Positions 46,163 to 58,509 of a stretch of DNA of 64,000 nt are shown here, one piece after another (position 1 is the stretch's first letter; each line of letters starts with the position of its first letter). A program made the position numbers and the translations under genes. The notes under the pieces were generated by a model, which was given only the letters and a program-made list of their open reading frames with translations, was not told the origin of the DNA and searched no databases. The DNA is from Carallia brachiata. Taxonomy: Eukaryota; Streptophyta; Magnoliopsida; Malpighiales; Rhizophoraceae. The stretch covers positions 214,168-278,167 of the forward strand of contig JADCRB010000043.1 of assembly GCA_021464245.1 (NCBI GenBank), written 5' to 3'.

Positions 46163-47230
46163 CTAGGCAGCGAAGTAAAACTCCATCAAAAGACCTTCGA
46201 TACAGAGCATCCTTGAGATATATGAAGCGGGGAGCTCGTCGTTGAATTTCTGTCTTATGACGACGATCTTCGGGCAGCTTCCCGTGCTGTAGGTAGTCAA
46301 TGATTGGTTGGCGCCAATCTCGTCCTCCGCGAGACGTACAGATACAGCGTTGGCTTGTAGTTTCTTCATCATCCTTGTGGCACTATCCATTTCTGGCATA
46401 CGGCAACAACTGTAGCCTGGATTTCTGACTTTGCAAGAGAGTGGCCAGGTTAGCCAACGCGTCTGCCTGAGTGTTTTCTCGTCGAGGCACATGCTCCAAG
46501 GTGATGCTTTCAAATTCATCCATTAGCTGTCGAGCACGTTGATGGTAAGGCGCAAGGTCCTCTTTCTTCACGTCATACAATCCTGTAAGTTGGTTGATGA
46601 CGAGCTGGGAATCTCCATGGACTTCTATAGTTGGAATCTTCATATCGACAGCCATTTGAAGACCAATGATCAAAGCCTGGTATTCAGCAACATTATTTGA
46701 ACATAACTCACCGAGAATGATAGCATATGGTAGTATTTGTCGTTGAGGAGTGACAAACACTATGCCGGCACCAGCACCATCACGCTTGCTGCACCATCAA
46801 AGAACATCGTCCATGGTGGCAGTGTCTCAATGTAAAAGACCTCTTCATCTGGAAGATCATCTGTGAACTCCCAATCTGACGGAACAGGGTGATCTGCAAG
46901 GAAGTCTGCTAGAGCTTGTCCTTTGACTGCTTTTTGAGGCACGTAGACAATGTCGTAGCTTTGTAGGATTACTGCCCACTTGGCAAGTCGTCCTGACAAG
47001 ATTGGTCTAGATAAGATATATTTGACAGGATCAGCTCTGGCAATGAGACGTACCGTGTGAGCTTGCATGTAGTGCCTCAGCTTGTCATGGCAAAGAACAG
47101 TGCTAGACATGTCTTTTCAATGGGCGAATAACTCAGCTCCGGACCGTTTAGTGTTCTGCTCAAGTAGTACAGGGCAACTTCCTTTCCCTGCTCATTTTCC
47201 TGTGCAAGCAAGGCTCCCAAAGATCTTTCC
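46163..47230 (-). pseudogene. RNase H and archaeal-type RNase H region of element 3
   Basis: The open piece 46383-46760 carries AEYQAL, VHGDSQLVI and the terminal RRENTQADALANLA. 46760-47110 carries the end of the first RNase H, the tether and FFDGAA. Single-base losses relative to element 1 (for example near 46787 and 47087) split the frame. Confidence 0.85.
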
Positions 47231-48191
47231 TGCTGCAATGTAGAGAATCAACGACTTTCCTTGAATTGGAGCACCTAGGACCGGTGGATTGGAAAGGTAC
47301 TTCTTTATGCTCCAAAGGCTTTGCTGCAAGCTTCGTCCCACTCGAAGTTGACATCCTTCTTCATCAACCGATGGAAAGGTTGACATCTCCCAGCTAAATT
47401 GGAGATGAAACGGCGAATGTAGGCCAGCTTTCCTTGTAGACTTCGCAGCTCGTGCAGGTTTTTAGGTTCAGGCATCTTTTGAATTGCCTCAACCTTTGAC
47501 TGATCAACTTCGATTCCACGATGGCGCACCACGAACCCAAGAAACTTTCCTGATGTGACACCGAATGCACTTGAGAGGGTTCATTTTGAGCTGATGCCTC
47601 CGAAGTCTTTCGAACACTGTCTTGAGATCCTCGAGGTGGTCTTTGCGCTTCTTAGTCTTTACAACTAAGTCATCAACATAACATTCTACAATCTTGTGCA
47701 GCATGTCATCAAAAATTTTTTGCATAGCACGTTGATAAGTGGCGCCAGCATTTTTAATCCAAACGGCATAACTTTGTAGCAGTATATACCTTTTGGGGTG
47801 CGGAATGCTGTCAACTCCTCGTCTTCTGGTGCCATTCTGATTTGGTTATAGCCTGAAGAACCATCCATGAAAGGACAATGCTTCGTGACCCGTTGTTGCA
47901 TCGACTGTGATCTCCGTTATGGGCAACGGAAAGTCATCTTTCGGAGGCCCTGTTAAGATCTCGAAAATCAACACATACCCTCAACTGTCCATTCTTCTTT
48001 CTTACCGGGACAATGTTGGCAATCCACGTTGGGTAGGTGACCTCTCGGATGAAGCCAGCATTGATCAGCTTGTTAACCTCCTCCTCGATTTGTGGATGCT
48101 TGACAGAACGAACACCCTTCTTTACTGCTAGACGATGCACCGCAATTTTTGGGTCAAGTCCAGGCATTTCTTTGTAACTCCATGCGAACAC
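47231..48191 (-). pseudogene. Reverse transcriptase region of element 3
   Basis: Split into pieces: 47934-48191 (NKLINAGFIREV, LRVCVDFRDLN), 47686-47901 (MDGSSGYNQI) and 47504-47725 (YVDDLVVK). About 30 bases present in element 1 near 22995-23030 are missing here near 48094, which is one of the longer indels. Confidence 0.85.
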
Positions 48192-48348
48192 GTCCCTGTA
48201 TTGACTTAATACCTGAACATATTCTTGCTCTTCTTCTGCAGTAAGTAAAGCACTTACAAATGTAGGTCGAGGATCTTCCGGAGAGCCAAGATTGACCTCC
48301 TTGAGTTCATCAACAGTTGCTTGGCCACCAGTTCCGGGGGAGCCTCCT

Positions 48349-51300
48349 TCACTTCACCGTCTGATGAGTCGGACTCAGCCTCCTCGCTAATTGTGACATG
48401 AAATGTAGAACCTCTGACTTCACCTTCTTTGTTTGACTGGATAAGCCTGTTTGTTTGGTGGTGATGGCACGTGCATCAGCTGCTCGGCTTCGGCTCTTTA
48501 GCGTGATCCGCACAGGTGACTTCTCCTGATAGCCTAAGCCAGGTCGGGACTGTGATGTTTGAGAAGCGCCATGTGTGGATGGCAGCGTACCCATTGTGCT
48601 CGGGTTTGAGAAGTCATAGCCCGCCTTGCCAAAAGCTTGTATGCATTAGGATCAAATCCTTCATGTGTTCTTCTTTCTGGAAGTGAGCCGCCTTCGACTG
48701 CCCCCGTGTGTGGTTTGACGAAGCCTTTTAATGGTTTTGAGGACAAAACCGGCTCAATCTTTGGTATCGGCAGAGTGTAAGTCTCCTTCAGGTTGTGCAG
48801 CTTTTTTTTGGGTTGGCTATGTCCTTGCTCCTGTTTAGATCAATACAATAAGAGAAAGGGGGTTGACCTTCTGAGCGTCGTGACTTCGGCACATAGCGTA
48901 GGACTGGAGTGGAGCTTGAAGATGCAACATCCTTCGGACGAAGTTCAGCAGTGTGGCAGCTTTTCATTTGTTGGAGCTGGGTTGCATTGGCAGGTTCTTC
49001 GACAGCTTTTCCCTTTTTGTGGATGCCCCCAGTCCAAGTAGCTTTTGATGGAATGATCTCCGGATTGTCTGTGTCGGTGTAGAAGACTGCATCCGCCAAA
49101 TGTGATTCAGCATCATCGAACGGCTTTAAGTCAGCATTGACCTTTTGAACGCCACCATTGTAGTACTTGAAGCACTGATGCAGGCTTGAGAGCACAACTC
49201 CATTTCCATGAATCCACGGTCGTCCTAGCAACATCTTATACGTGGTACGTGCATCATCACGTGAAATAGAGTGCTAGAAGTGAGATTACCGATAGTTAGC
49301 TCCAAGCGAATCATCCCAATTGCTTTCTGTCCTCCTTGATTAAAGCCATGAATCATCAAGCGGCTGTCTGATAATTCATCAATGCCATGCCGAGCTCCTT
49401 TATGGTGGATTTTGGGATAATATTGACTGCGAGCCATCGTCGATCAGAATACGTCGGACCTTCTGTTCTCTCACATAGCCTGATACATACAGCGCCGATT
49501 GTGGGGTTTGGACCCCAGCAGGAGATCCTCATCTGAAAATGAGATAGCAGAGTAACATCCGACGTGATTTTGGTCCGCCTGTGCTCCGCGAGCTGGAATT
49601 ACTTGATGGTGATTCAGCTGAGGTCTGAGAGTATTGCTGACTTGATTTTGCCACACTTCTGTTGATTGCAAAGCTGTAAACAGCTGAGGGTTAGCGAGAG
49701 GGTTTGGAGAGCTTCATATACCTTCTCCGTTGTCGACTTTTTTTGTCGAGCGGCTCCTCCTTACTGTGTCACCTCTTCTGATGGTTTTGAAGTGATGGTG
49801 GTTGGTTTGCCGAGGTTATGCCTTCCTGGTCCAGAATGATTTTATTCTGGCTTTGAGCTTCATGATTAGCTCCTTCAGGACGAAACACTTCTCGTTGGAT
49901 GACTTACTATCCGGTGATATTTGCAGAATCTTGGATCGCTGACTCGATCCTTTTCATTCGGGCTTGCACTCTGGGAGTTCGATCAGCTTCGCCTCCAAGA
50001 GTTGTTCAAGAATGTCGGGGACGTCTGAGTCGGGGAATGGATACTGCTTCTACTCCAACTCTCGCAATGTCACCTTCCGCCTTTCCTGTTGTTTTGGCTG
50101 AGTTATTTGGGTCGGAGGATTTACCTTAGCTTTGGCTCCCACTTTTACTGGTGCGGCTTCAACAGTCATCACTTCTTTTCCTTTTCCGGAGCTGTTGGGT
50201 TTCTTAATCTCCCTTCTGCCCCCTTGCTGGTCCAACTGGATGGGAACCGTGCCTCCGGAAGTCTGGATGCTTATCTCCATATCATGTGCGCGGGTCGCCA
50301 GTTCTTCGAAGTTCGGGGTTTGACACCCTGCAGGATGTATAACAGCTCCCAATGCATTCCCTGGATGCACATCTACGGCAGAAGTCTCCGTCAGGCGATC
50401 TTTGCAGTCCAAGCTGAGGGCACGCCATCTGTTGATGTATTCGACAACGGGCTCTCCTTTCCTTTGTTTGGTGCTGGTAAGCTCCATCATACTTACCGTC
50501 CTTCGAGTGCTGAAAAATCTGTTGAGGAACTCTCGTTGTAGCTGTTCCCAACTGTCGATCGATTCTGGTTCAAGATTTATGAACCAGGTGAAAGCGGAAA
50601 AAACTGCTTCACCAAGAGATCTCCGTAAGTCCCTGCGTTGTTGCAGGTTTCAACGAAGTGGGCGATGTGCTGTTTGGGATCGCCTCGTCCGTCGAATTGT
50701 TGAAATTTGGGCGGCTGGTAGCCCAAGGCATGTTGAGACTTTCGATCCGTCTGGTGTACGGTTTGACGTACATCTGTGATCCTTGGAAGGATGTAGCTTG
50801 TTGCAGTCGGATCGTATTGCTATCATTTCCTGCAATTGTTGAACAGATAGCGAAGCTACAGAATTTGAGGGTGGCAGCTGTGTAGAACTACCTGGTCGCT
50901 TTCTGCAGTGAAGACGTCGCTGGTGTGGCTTCTGGAGTGAAACCGGGTGGATATGGTTGCTCCTCGCGGATCTCGGATCAATTTGATCGGGGCCTTTCCT
51001 TTGAGAGCGGCGATCTGTTGATCTTTTCCTCTACGACTCTGATCAGCTGCAAAATTTGTTCTCCAATTCTGAAAGTCTTTCTTCTGTACTGGTTGTGTTG
51101 TCATCATGACGACAACAGATGAGGTTCCGCGAAAGACTGGGGAGAAAACTCTTCTATTCCTCTATGTGGATCTCTACAAATGAGTTGGATTCTGTTGAGC
51201 GGGCTTCGTGTTGCCCCCAACTTCGATCGGGGTGGGTGATCGACTCCTCCATGCAGCAAGAGAGTCAGGGGAGAATCCTGTTGTGCGAGCTGTGGACTCT

Positions 51301-51470
51301 CCGTTTCGATACTTTGTCAGGTTTGGACGGCAAGAAATTGTGTCCGTCTGCGAGTTTCTGCACCTGCGTACCCGGTAAGGTAGTTGATGCAGGCAGTGGA
51401 GCAGTTGTCTTCTTTTTTGTGGCAGCAATTGTACTCCTTTTGTGTCATTTGATGTACTGGATATTGTTAA
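48349..51470 (-). pseudogene. Gag, linker and protease region of element 3
   Basis: Contains the protease-proximal segment (CYSAISFSDEDLLLGSKPHN, 49471-49671), linker pieces (SSKPLKGFVKPHTGAVEG) and a single-copy gag core (around 50470-50760; GDPKQHI region partly deleted). Many 1-3-base deletions relative to elements 1 and 2 disrupt the frames. No 453-bp duplication is present. Confidence 0.75.
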
Positions 51471-51477
51471 AAAAACA

Positions 51478-51699
51478 TTTTTTTTGCTTTTTTTTACTTT
51501 TTTGTCTTTTTCTCTGTTTGTCTTTTTCTCTTTTCTTTTCTTTTCTTTTTCTTTTTTCTCTTTTTTCTTCTTTTCTCGGCTCTTTTGCCTTTTTTCCTTT
51601 TTTTTTTCTCTTTTCTTTTTCACTGCTTCTTTTTTCCTTTTTTTTTTTAAGGAACAAGAGATGGGAGGTGAAGAGGTCTCATCGAACGTATCAAAAATT
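51478..51699 (-). other. Purine-rich leader and mutated primer-binding region of element 3
   Basis: The sense strand is nearly all A/G from 51650 down to 51478. Next to the LTR the primer-binding core seen in elements 1 and 2 (ttggcacgctcg) reads ttgatacgttcg, with changes that could impair tRNA priming. Confidence 0.55.
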
Positions 51700-52474
51700 T
51701 GTAACGGGTAAATTTCGAGCTTATAACAGTTAGACTCAAAAATATAAAAATAAATTTAAAATAAAAGAAAATTTACATGGGGTCGCTCTTCGTAATTCCT
51801 CCGATTAGTGTTCTTTTTTTTGACTCCGTCCAGGGCTGCACGAACTTGATCTTGACAGAAATAATTTTCTACAGCTTTATCTTGAACTGGGCAGATTGAA
51901 ACTGGATCTGATTTGGACGTTTAGACTACGGTTAAGAATCGCAGAGATCTGATCTGAGCCGATCTGACTTAATTTCACCGATAATCGAAGGGACTTATTC
52001 ACGGATGAGATGCCTGGACTTTGCTGAGGGCCGTATGAGATTTGATCTCAGTCGGATTTATAATATTTTGATATTTTTAGTTCTATACTTTCACAGATTC
52101 GGATCTGATACGATCGGAGAGTATAAACCAAAAATACACTTAAAAACGGCTGCAGTAAAAAAAAAATTTTTTTGACTTTGTACCTGGGATATCTTCCTCA
52201 AAAGGTTTGGAAAATATATCACAGAGTACGAAAAAAAAAAAATTTTGAGAAACTTTTAATTTTTTTTTTCTTTTCTTTCTGCTCTCTCTGTGTTTTGATT
52301 TTTTTTTTTTTTTTTACTCCTTGCCTTTTATTTGATTTGGGGAGAGGCCAATTTATAGGCCTTCCCCACCTGCCACTAATATTGAATTTAAGGTTGGCGG
52401 CAGCTACCAACCTTGAATTCAAGGTTGGTGGCTGCCAAACTTTTTTTTTTTTAAATAAACAAAACACGTTTACA
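51700..52474 (-). repeat. 5' LTR of element 3
   Basis: 775 bases with TG/CA ends, flanked on the right by gcttg. TATA-like tataaat (-) at 52351-52357. It carries a perfect 24-base palindrome (accaaccttgaa and its complement, 52406-52429) close to the U3 end. Confidence 0.92.
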
Positions 52475-52551
52475 GCTTGCCAATTGTTAAAAATGATGAT
52501 GAAATCGATTTGAAGTTCCTGCACAAAGTGAAGTACTCCAATAAATAAAGA

Positions 52552-52687
52552 GTAGTGTTACGTGAACACGTTTAATAAAATATGTAGTTAATCAAACGAT
52601 CTCTGATAATTTATCTATTTTTTATTTTTTAAATTCAATATATTTTTAATAGTTTAACAATTTAAATTATTATGTGCTCATACACTA
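52552..52687. mobile_element. Possible MITE
   Basis: About 136 AT-rich bases bounded by gtagtgttacgtgaacac on the left and the imperfect inverse gtgctcatacactac on the right. Size and inverted ends fit a MITE. The target duplication was not resolved. Confidence 0.3.
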
Positions 52688-53189
52688 CTACAATTGCTCC
52701 CAACAAGGTTTTTTTTTTTTATAAAGAAAACTCTACCGTGTGTTTGGATTGAAAGAAAATGAATAAAAAATGGTATATTAATGATGATATTATGATTAAT
52801 AAAAAATAATGATTAGAAAGTTGTGAGAAAAAAATGAATAATAATTTATGAGAGGAAAAATAAAAATTAATTATTTACATTGATAAAAAATAAATAAATA
52901 AAAATAAATAACAAATATTTTTTTTTCTTTTCCTTCCGTTCCCAAAGAAAGCGTAAATTCTTGCAATTGTGGAGATTTTGAAAGCCAAAATTCAAAGTAC
53001 TGCTGCCATCCTAACAAATCCGGATGGGTGAATTGAACGGAGTAGGACATTGTGCCGCTCGATTAGTAATACATAGAAAAGAGGAGAATAACAATATAAT
53101 TGTGCGCCCACTGCCTTGAAGAAAAATAAAAATAAAATTGACGGAGTAAGAACGGACACACACAGAGACAAGCGTAAAGATGAAGCGAA

Positions 53190-55580
53190 AGCTCTGGGAT
53201 ATTTTTGGCGGGACCCATATTCCTTTGAATTCGTCTTTCTTTTAACGCGGTTGCCCGTGAGTCAAAACTCAGCTGTTCATTTTTCTTCTATTTCACGCGG
53301 CCGTTTCTTTTTCAATCCAGCAACGGCTAACATTGTGCCACGCGTCTCGCCGAAACTTCGGACGATGAGCTGCACCACTGACTAACCGTGCTCGGCGTGG
53401 ACAAGGGCCCACCAAAACTCCCATTCCACTGCCAAATGCCAGCCCCCATCTGATTAGTGGGACCGCCAGTCACCTGCACTTCGCATGAAGACCAACAATA
53501 GTTTTTTTGACGCCGACAAATGACTATAGACTACCTTATAGTTGTGAAGAATTATGAACTTAATAATACTTATTTCTACATAATTTATCACTATAATCGA
53601 GAGAATAAAAAAAGAGAGAAAAATGGGGATTCAATTGGCAGCTCGCAAAGAGTCTCATAAGAAAAAACATAATTATTTTATAAAACTGATAATTAATATT
53701 AATAATAAAAAACTGATTAAAAATATATTTATTTTAGTTATAACTATTAACCGTCGATTGATTTACCGAATCAACCAATCAATTATTACATATATATTTC
53801 ACGGATTGTTTTAGGCGTACACACATTTTCCGGCTTGCAGATTGCAAATGGGGTCTCTCCTCAATGTCCAAATGATCACGATTCTGGGCATGAAAATTCG
53901 AGCACAAAACGCATACATAACGTGATTATAGACAATATCCTCTTTTGTTTTTCTGCGATTTTGGGGTCTATAATGAGATCCAAATATGGGTAAATATTAT
54001 TTTCTTAATTCTTATCATCCCCGAGAGCCAATAGAGCTTGAACCATAACATTTGTTACTACTACTTACTGGGGTATTAAGCATACTGCGGGAGGACGGCA
54101 GGAAAACAAATATTGTCATTCTCAGAGTAGTTTCGCGTCACTGCAATTAGGTTATATGTCAATTGAGATCGTGGGGGACCTTCCGTAATATATATTTTTT
54201 TTTTTGTTCCCACATAAACATTGCATTAATTAATTTTAAATCTATATATAGATCTGATGTGAAAATGTCGGAAAGACCTACACAAAATAAAAGTACAAGG
54301 CTGCCACAGTGGCTTACGCTCAACCAGGTCAACATGACCATTAACTAATGAGACTCAAAATTTGTTTTGACAAATTACAAGTATGACCTACCTAAAATTG
54401 AGGTATCAAACAGATCCATATCGTTCGGATACAGTTGCAACTTATGACGAAAATTAACTACGTACATCCCGCAACGATTCTCACTATTTTAAACTACCTA
54501 CAGACAACACAAAATACAACCACAACAAAGCAGCACATATCCTAAAATACATCATCCAAACGAGCCCTAACACCTATCCCAAAATAATTCCACAAAAATC
54601 CATCCCGAAGATTCAGCGGCCGTCGGCAGAAGCGGCAGTGACAGCGTCACAAACGGCTTTCAATGGACTCTGGTGAGTAAAGAAGTGGATAGTGTTATTA
54701 AGTTGGTTAGATGAGTGTCTTAAATTTAAAATCCGCTTGGTGGCTTGTGTCTTTGTGCGTGTGTGTTTATAGCAGAGTTCCACTTGAAGCTCCCAGACAC
54801 AAGAAACTCACTTAATTAAGCTGCTAACATATCTTCTTAGGGTTTGGAGGAATTAAAACCAACATATAGTCGGGCAACATGAAACATGGAGTTGTACATT
54901 ATATGGCTCAATCAAAGTCGTTTATAAAAAAACCGATTTTTTAGTTGCTTTTCCAATTAGCACACTTCATGCATCAAACCATAAATAGCATTCTCCCCAC
55001 AAAGCATAAAGAATTAGTAGGCAGCGCGTTAAATCACCAATAAACCAAATTTGCGTAGTGAAGTGGTGGTTAAATTTCTCGAATTCCTTTCTCCGTCTCC
55101 CAACATTTATTGTTGTTCCCAAAAAAAAAAAATTCTCCTAACATATATATTGGGGCCGTAGATTTTTTTTTTTTTTTGTTATTAGGTCATGAGTTACATA
55201 CTGTGAGTAGATCTACTTTTTCCATGAATCTCACGCACTCTCTTTCCAAAATTAAACCTTAATATATTTCAAATAAAATTGAAATCCTAATCACCATAGT
55301 GTCTCTGAACCGCTATATTCTATTTACTTTGCTTGTTGTAGGTCCTTGTGGAAGGGTGAATCATAGTGGTCTTGGACCACATATCATGTCCCTATTTTGC
55401 CGCCCAAGATGCCACCAGAACAGGTGCCTATGCCCAGTAGATTTTGGATCCGCCCAAAACTTTCCCTCCACCTCCAAACTCTAATCCTCCCCGATTTAAG
55501 ACCGAGGCCTAGGCCACTGCAGGCCGGCTCGTTGCAATTTCCAGCTCTGTTTGTGAGCATTTGTTGTTAAAATGCCTGGA
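53190..55580. repeat. Left copy of a segmental duplication (distal part)
   Basis: Collinear with 59620-61500 in the same orientation. Landmarks are tggcgggacccatat (53208 and 59638), gggcccaccaaa (53405 and 59974), ggactctggtgagtaaagaag (54665 and 60690), and aaaatgcctggatctatg (55568 and 61461). Identity is moderate, with indels. No intact gene remains; the counterpart of the small gene at 61165-61452 is broken by stops here (about 55310-55570, -). The rest of 52688-57841 is AT-rich intergenic sequence. Confidence 0.75.
55310..55570 (-). pseudogene. Decayed paralogue of the small unknown gene at 61165-61452
   Basis: Read in the equivalent frame it keeps NKCSQTELE and GSKIYW but has at least two stops and a shifted middle section. 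It sits at the matching place in the left duplication block. Confidence 0.5.
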
Positions 55581-56929
55581 TCTATGCGGCCTCAATTTGG
55601 GCTCCCTTCTGTATTAATTATACATCTGCAGGCCAGTTCGGGTTTTCCTTTTTGTCTTTGCTAAAATTCGTGACAAGGCTTTAAGGCCAAGTTCTGGGCG
55701 GGCTCAATATACATAGGGTCCCGACTTTCTTGTGCCTTCTGTCCTTCTTTTGCCCATCTGTTGTTTTTCGTTTTCTTTATTTGATCATAATATGGGTGGC
55801 TGGAAGTCTGTGAAGTATACGTGAATTTGTACCTGAATATGGTTTCATGGTTAAAAAAAAATGAAAATGGTTTAGGCATATGATCTATGTGTACAATTTG
55901 TTTGGCTTTGTCTATGCAAATGGATGATTGATGAATACCGTGTGTCTGTTCTGACCTTTTTGAGAATGAAAACTTGTAAGGGCAGTAAGAGGAGCGTTAA
56001 CAGTGCACCAGGAGCTTTCATGGTTTCCCCCTTTTACCAGATTTTCTAAAAAGAAATACAACAGACTTTAGAGTCCAATGAGAAAGAAATTTGGTTCTTA
56101 AAAGGACACCCAGTGCCTTGACATAGGATATAAGATTTATATAAATGAATTGATCTTAAATAAAAATTCTTAAGAGTTTTTTGAACTTTATTAAATCTAT
56201 ACCAATTGGTTAGGAAAAAGTAAGATAGTTAGAGAAATTGAGAGTTCGAACTCTCGACTTCATATTTATTGGCATATTACTAATATCGTTTGATTTAGAA
56301 ATTCACAGTATTTTTTTGTTAAGAGTTTAATGTACCAAACAACTACATTTTTGGGTTGGATAATTTTTTTTGATATAATATAGTTTCAAAACTTTACCAT
56401 AAAAACGTTTTGAGCTCAAATTATATTATCTACAAAGTTTTGAGACAAATTAAAATTTTCCTTAAATAAAATACTGAAATAATTATCGTCTTTTTACTAC
56501 AAGTTTAATAGCACTTGAAAGAAATGTTGATATGTTGCTATATGTATATTTGATCTGAATATTGCTGCGAATATTTCTTTATGGCCATGTGTGATAATCT
56601 GTGATTGTCTTGGCCTGGATAGCGACATTGTTTTTTCTTGGTAAATAAAATGAGAAAGTGAAGGTGGTGTCCTAATTTGTTCCGTCAGGGAGTATTGCAC
56701 TGAAGTCTAAGGAGGATGTAAACAGTCTGAATGATCACGTCATAACTTACGTCATACTCTAGCGTAAGTTTAACTCTACCAATTATTCTAACAAACACTC
56801 GAACTCATGATCTAACAAGACAACGTTTGATATATTTATCATTTGACCACAATTTTCGGTGGTCTAGATAGCGACACTGTAATCGCAGGATTGTATAATT
56901 GGAATATGATAAGGACAATACTAATCCAG

Positions 56930-57240
56930 CAAGCCCCAGGTCCGGGCCCAAATCCTCAGTCATATAGGCTAATCCAGAATGAGCCTAAGCTGCCCTTCTT
57001 GAACCCGGACACTCATGGGATGTCATCTCACTAACATGTCAAAAATAGTACTTCGTTGTATTTGGATTCTTCCCGATCCAATAAGAATCCATGATAGGGA
57101 GTATTATTAATAATTTCATTCTTTCCAAAATTTAATATTTCTCTCATTGCTTTGCTTGCACTTTACTGACTTAAATATTAATGTGTTAAAGTCAAGTTTC
57201 ACTCCAACATTCCGTAACTTTTCTTTACTATGTAAGTCAC
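56930..57240. repeat. Possible LTR relic
   Basis: The stretch with cccgatccaataagaatcc, a run ctttgcttgcactttactgactt and a following gtcaagtttcactcc resembles the 3' part of common plant LTRs. No partner, ends or target duplication were found. Assignment is tentative. Confidence 0.2.
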
Positions 57241-57841
57241 AAGTCAGGCTCAATACTCGTCTTATAGTATGATCAGCCGGCATCTCTTGCCCGAAATCAA
57301 ATGATGATATGCCTTCAAAGAAGCTTTAGAGCTTCGCGGGGGTCAACTTGCAGATAAATAGCCTTTTATGGCTGGAAGAGCTTGGTGTAATTGCAGGATT
57401 GCATTTTGCAGTAATGCAGGAAAGAGGACAACCTTTCAAGATGATGAGTAAAACATGAGCAGATGATGATTGTTCATCTCTTTTGTGGAGAAATTAATTT
57501 TGGTGTGTGAAGCCTACAATTTTATTTTTTTTGTTTTGTTTTGGGATTGCATAAACCTTAATTGTTGCCTTTGTCAAGTATCATATGAATTTCCAGAAAA
57601 TGGTTAATGTAATTCAGTGATTATGACATTCACAGAGACGGGTTTTTAACCATAAAGCATTAAGTATTATTTGCGTTATTTTAGAAAAAGTCAGTTTTAT
57701 TGTATATCAATCAAATAAAAGAAAATATTTTTCAACAACACAACCAAACAATGAAAAATAATTTGTTTTGCTTGTTTTATCATTTAATATTTTTTACAGA
57801 CAAAATATTTGTCAGAATACTCAGTAGGAGGGTACGCGTAG

Positions 57842-58480
57842 TTAGATAAGCTTAGGGAACTTGAGCCTTGCAAAGTCTCCGCGGAGCTTGTAAGCCGCCT
57901 TGTCGTATGCCACGGCCGCCTCCTCTGCTGTGCCAAAAGCACCGAGCCGAAGCCTTGTCCGACTCTTGGGAAGCCGAATCTCGGCGACCCATTTGCCCCA
58001 GTGGCGCTGCCTTACTCCTATGTAGTGCTTGATGGGCTTCGGTGGCTGACCCGCAACCAAGAAGTTAAAGGCTATGGTGGTGAGAAGTAGGTGGGGCTGC
58101 AAAGTAGTTGTTTGAACCAAATTTATGGTTTTGGAGGTGAGTTTGGAACTGGATCTTCTGGATCAGGGGTGAGATTATTAGGCCCAATTGGGTCTAAATG
58201 GCATCTAGACAGGACGTAATTTATTTAATATTAATCATATTTTCTACAATTATATTTAAAAAATATGAATCAAAAAAATATTAATACTTATTCGTATCAC
58301 TTTTTATTATTATAGTTATACAAAATTTTTTGGGTATGCACCTTTTCCCGCTTCATAAAAGGTTTAAGTGCGTCCGTGAACTCAGCACCTCCGGATGGAT
58401 CTAATTGAAGAGGGGATCTGCTACGGTTGAAATCCGTTGGAGCTGCTATGTCCAATCCACTCAAAACAGAATAAACAAAT
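57842..58480 (-). pseudogene. Decayed duplicate of the RAP2-4-like gene
   Basis: The 5' part (about 58345-58480) keeps an N terminus like FYCSRSPLQ...[11 protein letters not shown] of the intact gene. 57842-58120 keeps most of the AP2 domain ([38 protein letters not shown]) but with YRG changed to YIG and LWLG to LRLG, and a stop after FPKLI. The Ser/Gln-rich middle is replaced by AT-rich sequence, and the C-terminal third is gone. The leader at 58500-58670 matches 15200-15370. It is a relic of the segmental duplication, not a working transcription factor. Confidence 0.85.
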
Positions 58481-58509
58481 TTGGTCGAATAACCTGCTTT
58501 CTTGTTCAA

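Larger units (their letters stand above)
42306..52474 (-). mobile_element. Element 3: full-length WUS-carrying Tat element with target duplication
   Basis: LTRs at 42306-43056 and 51700-52474 are flanked by perfect gcttg duplications (42301-42305 and 52475-52479). Order as in element 1. Gag-pol is broken by many 1-4-base indels and a few longer ones. Between about 45080 and 49390 it is almost free of substitutions relative to element 1 (19975-24270), while the WUS region, gag and LTRs differ clearly. By eye its two LTRs differ by nearly one base in ten. The polypurine tract is retained as aaagtgggaac. Confidence 0.93.
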
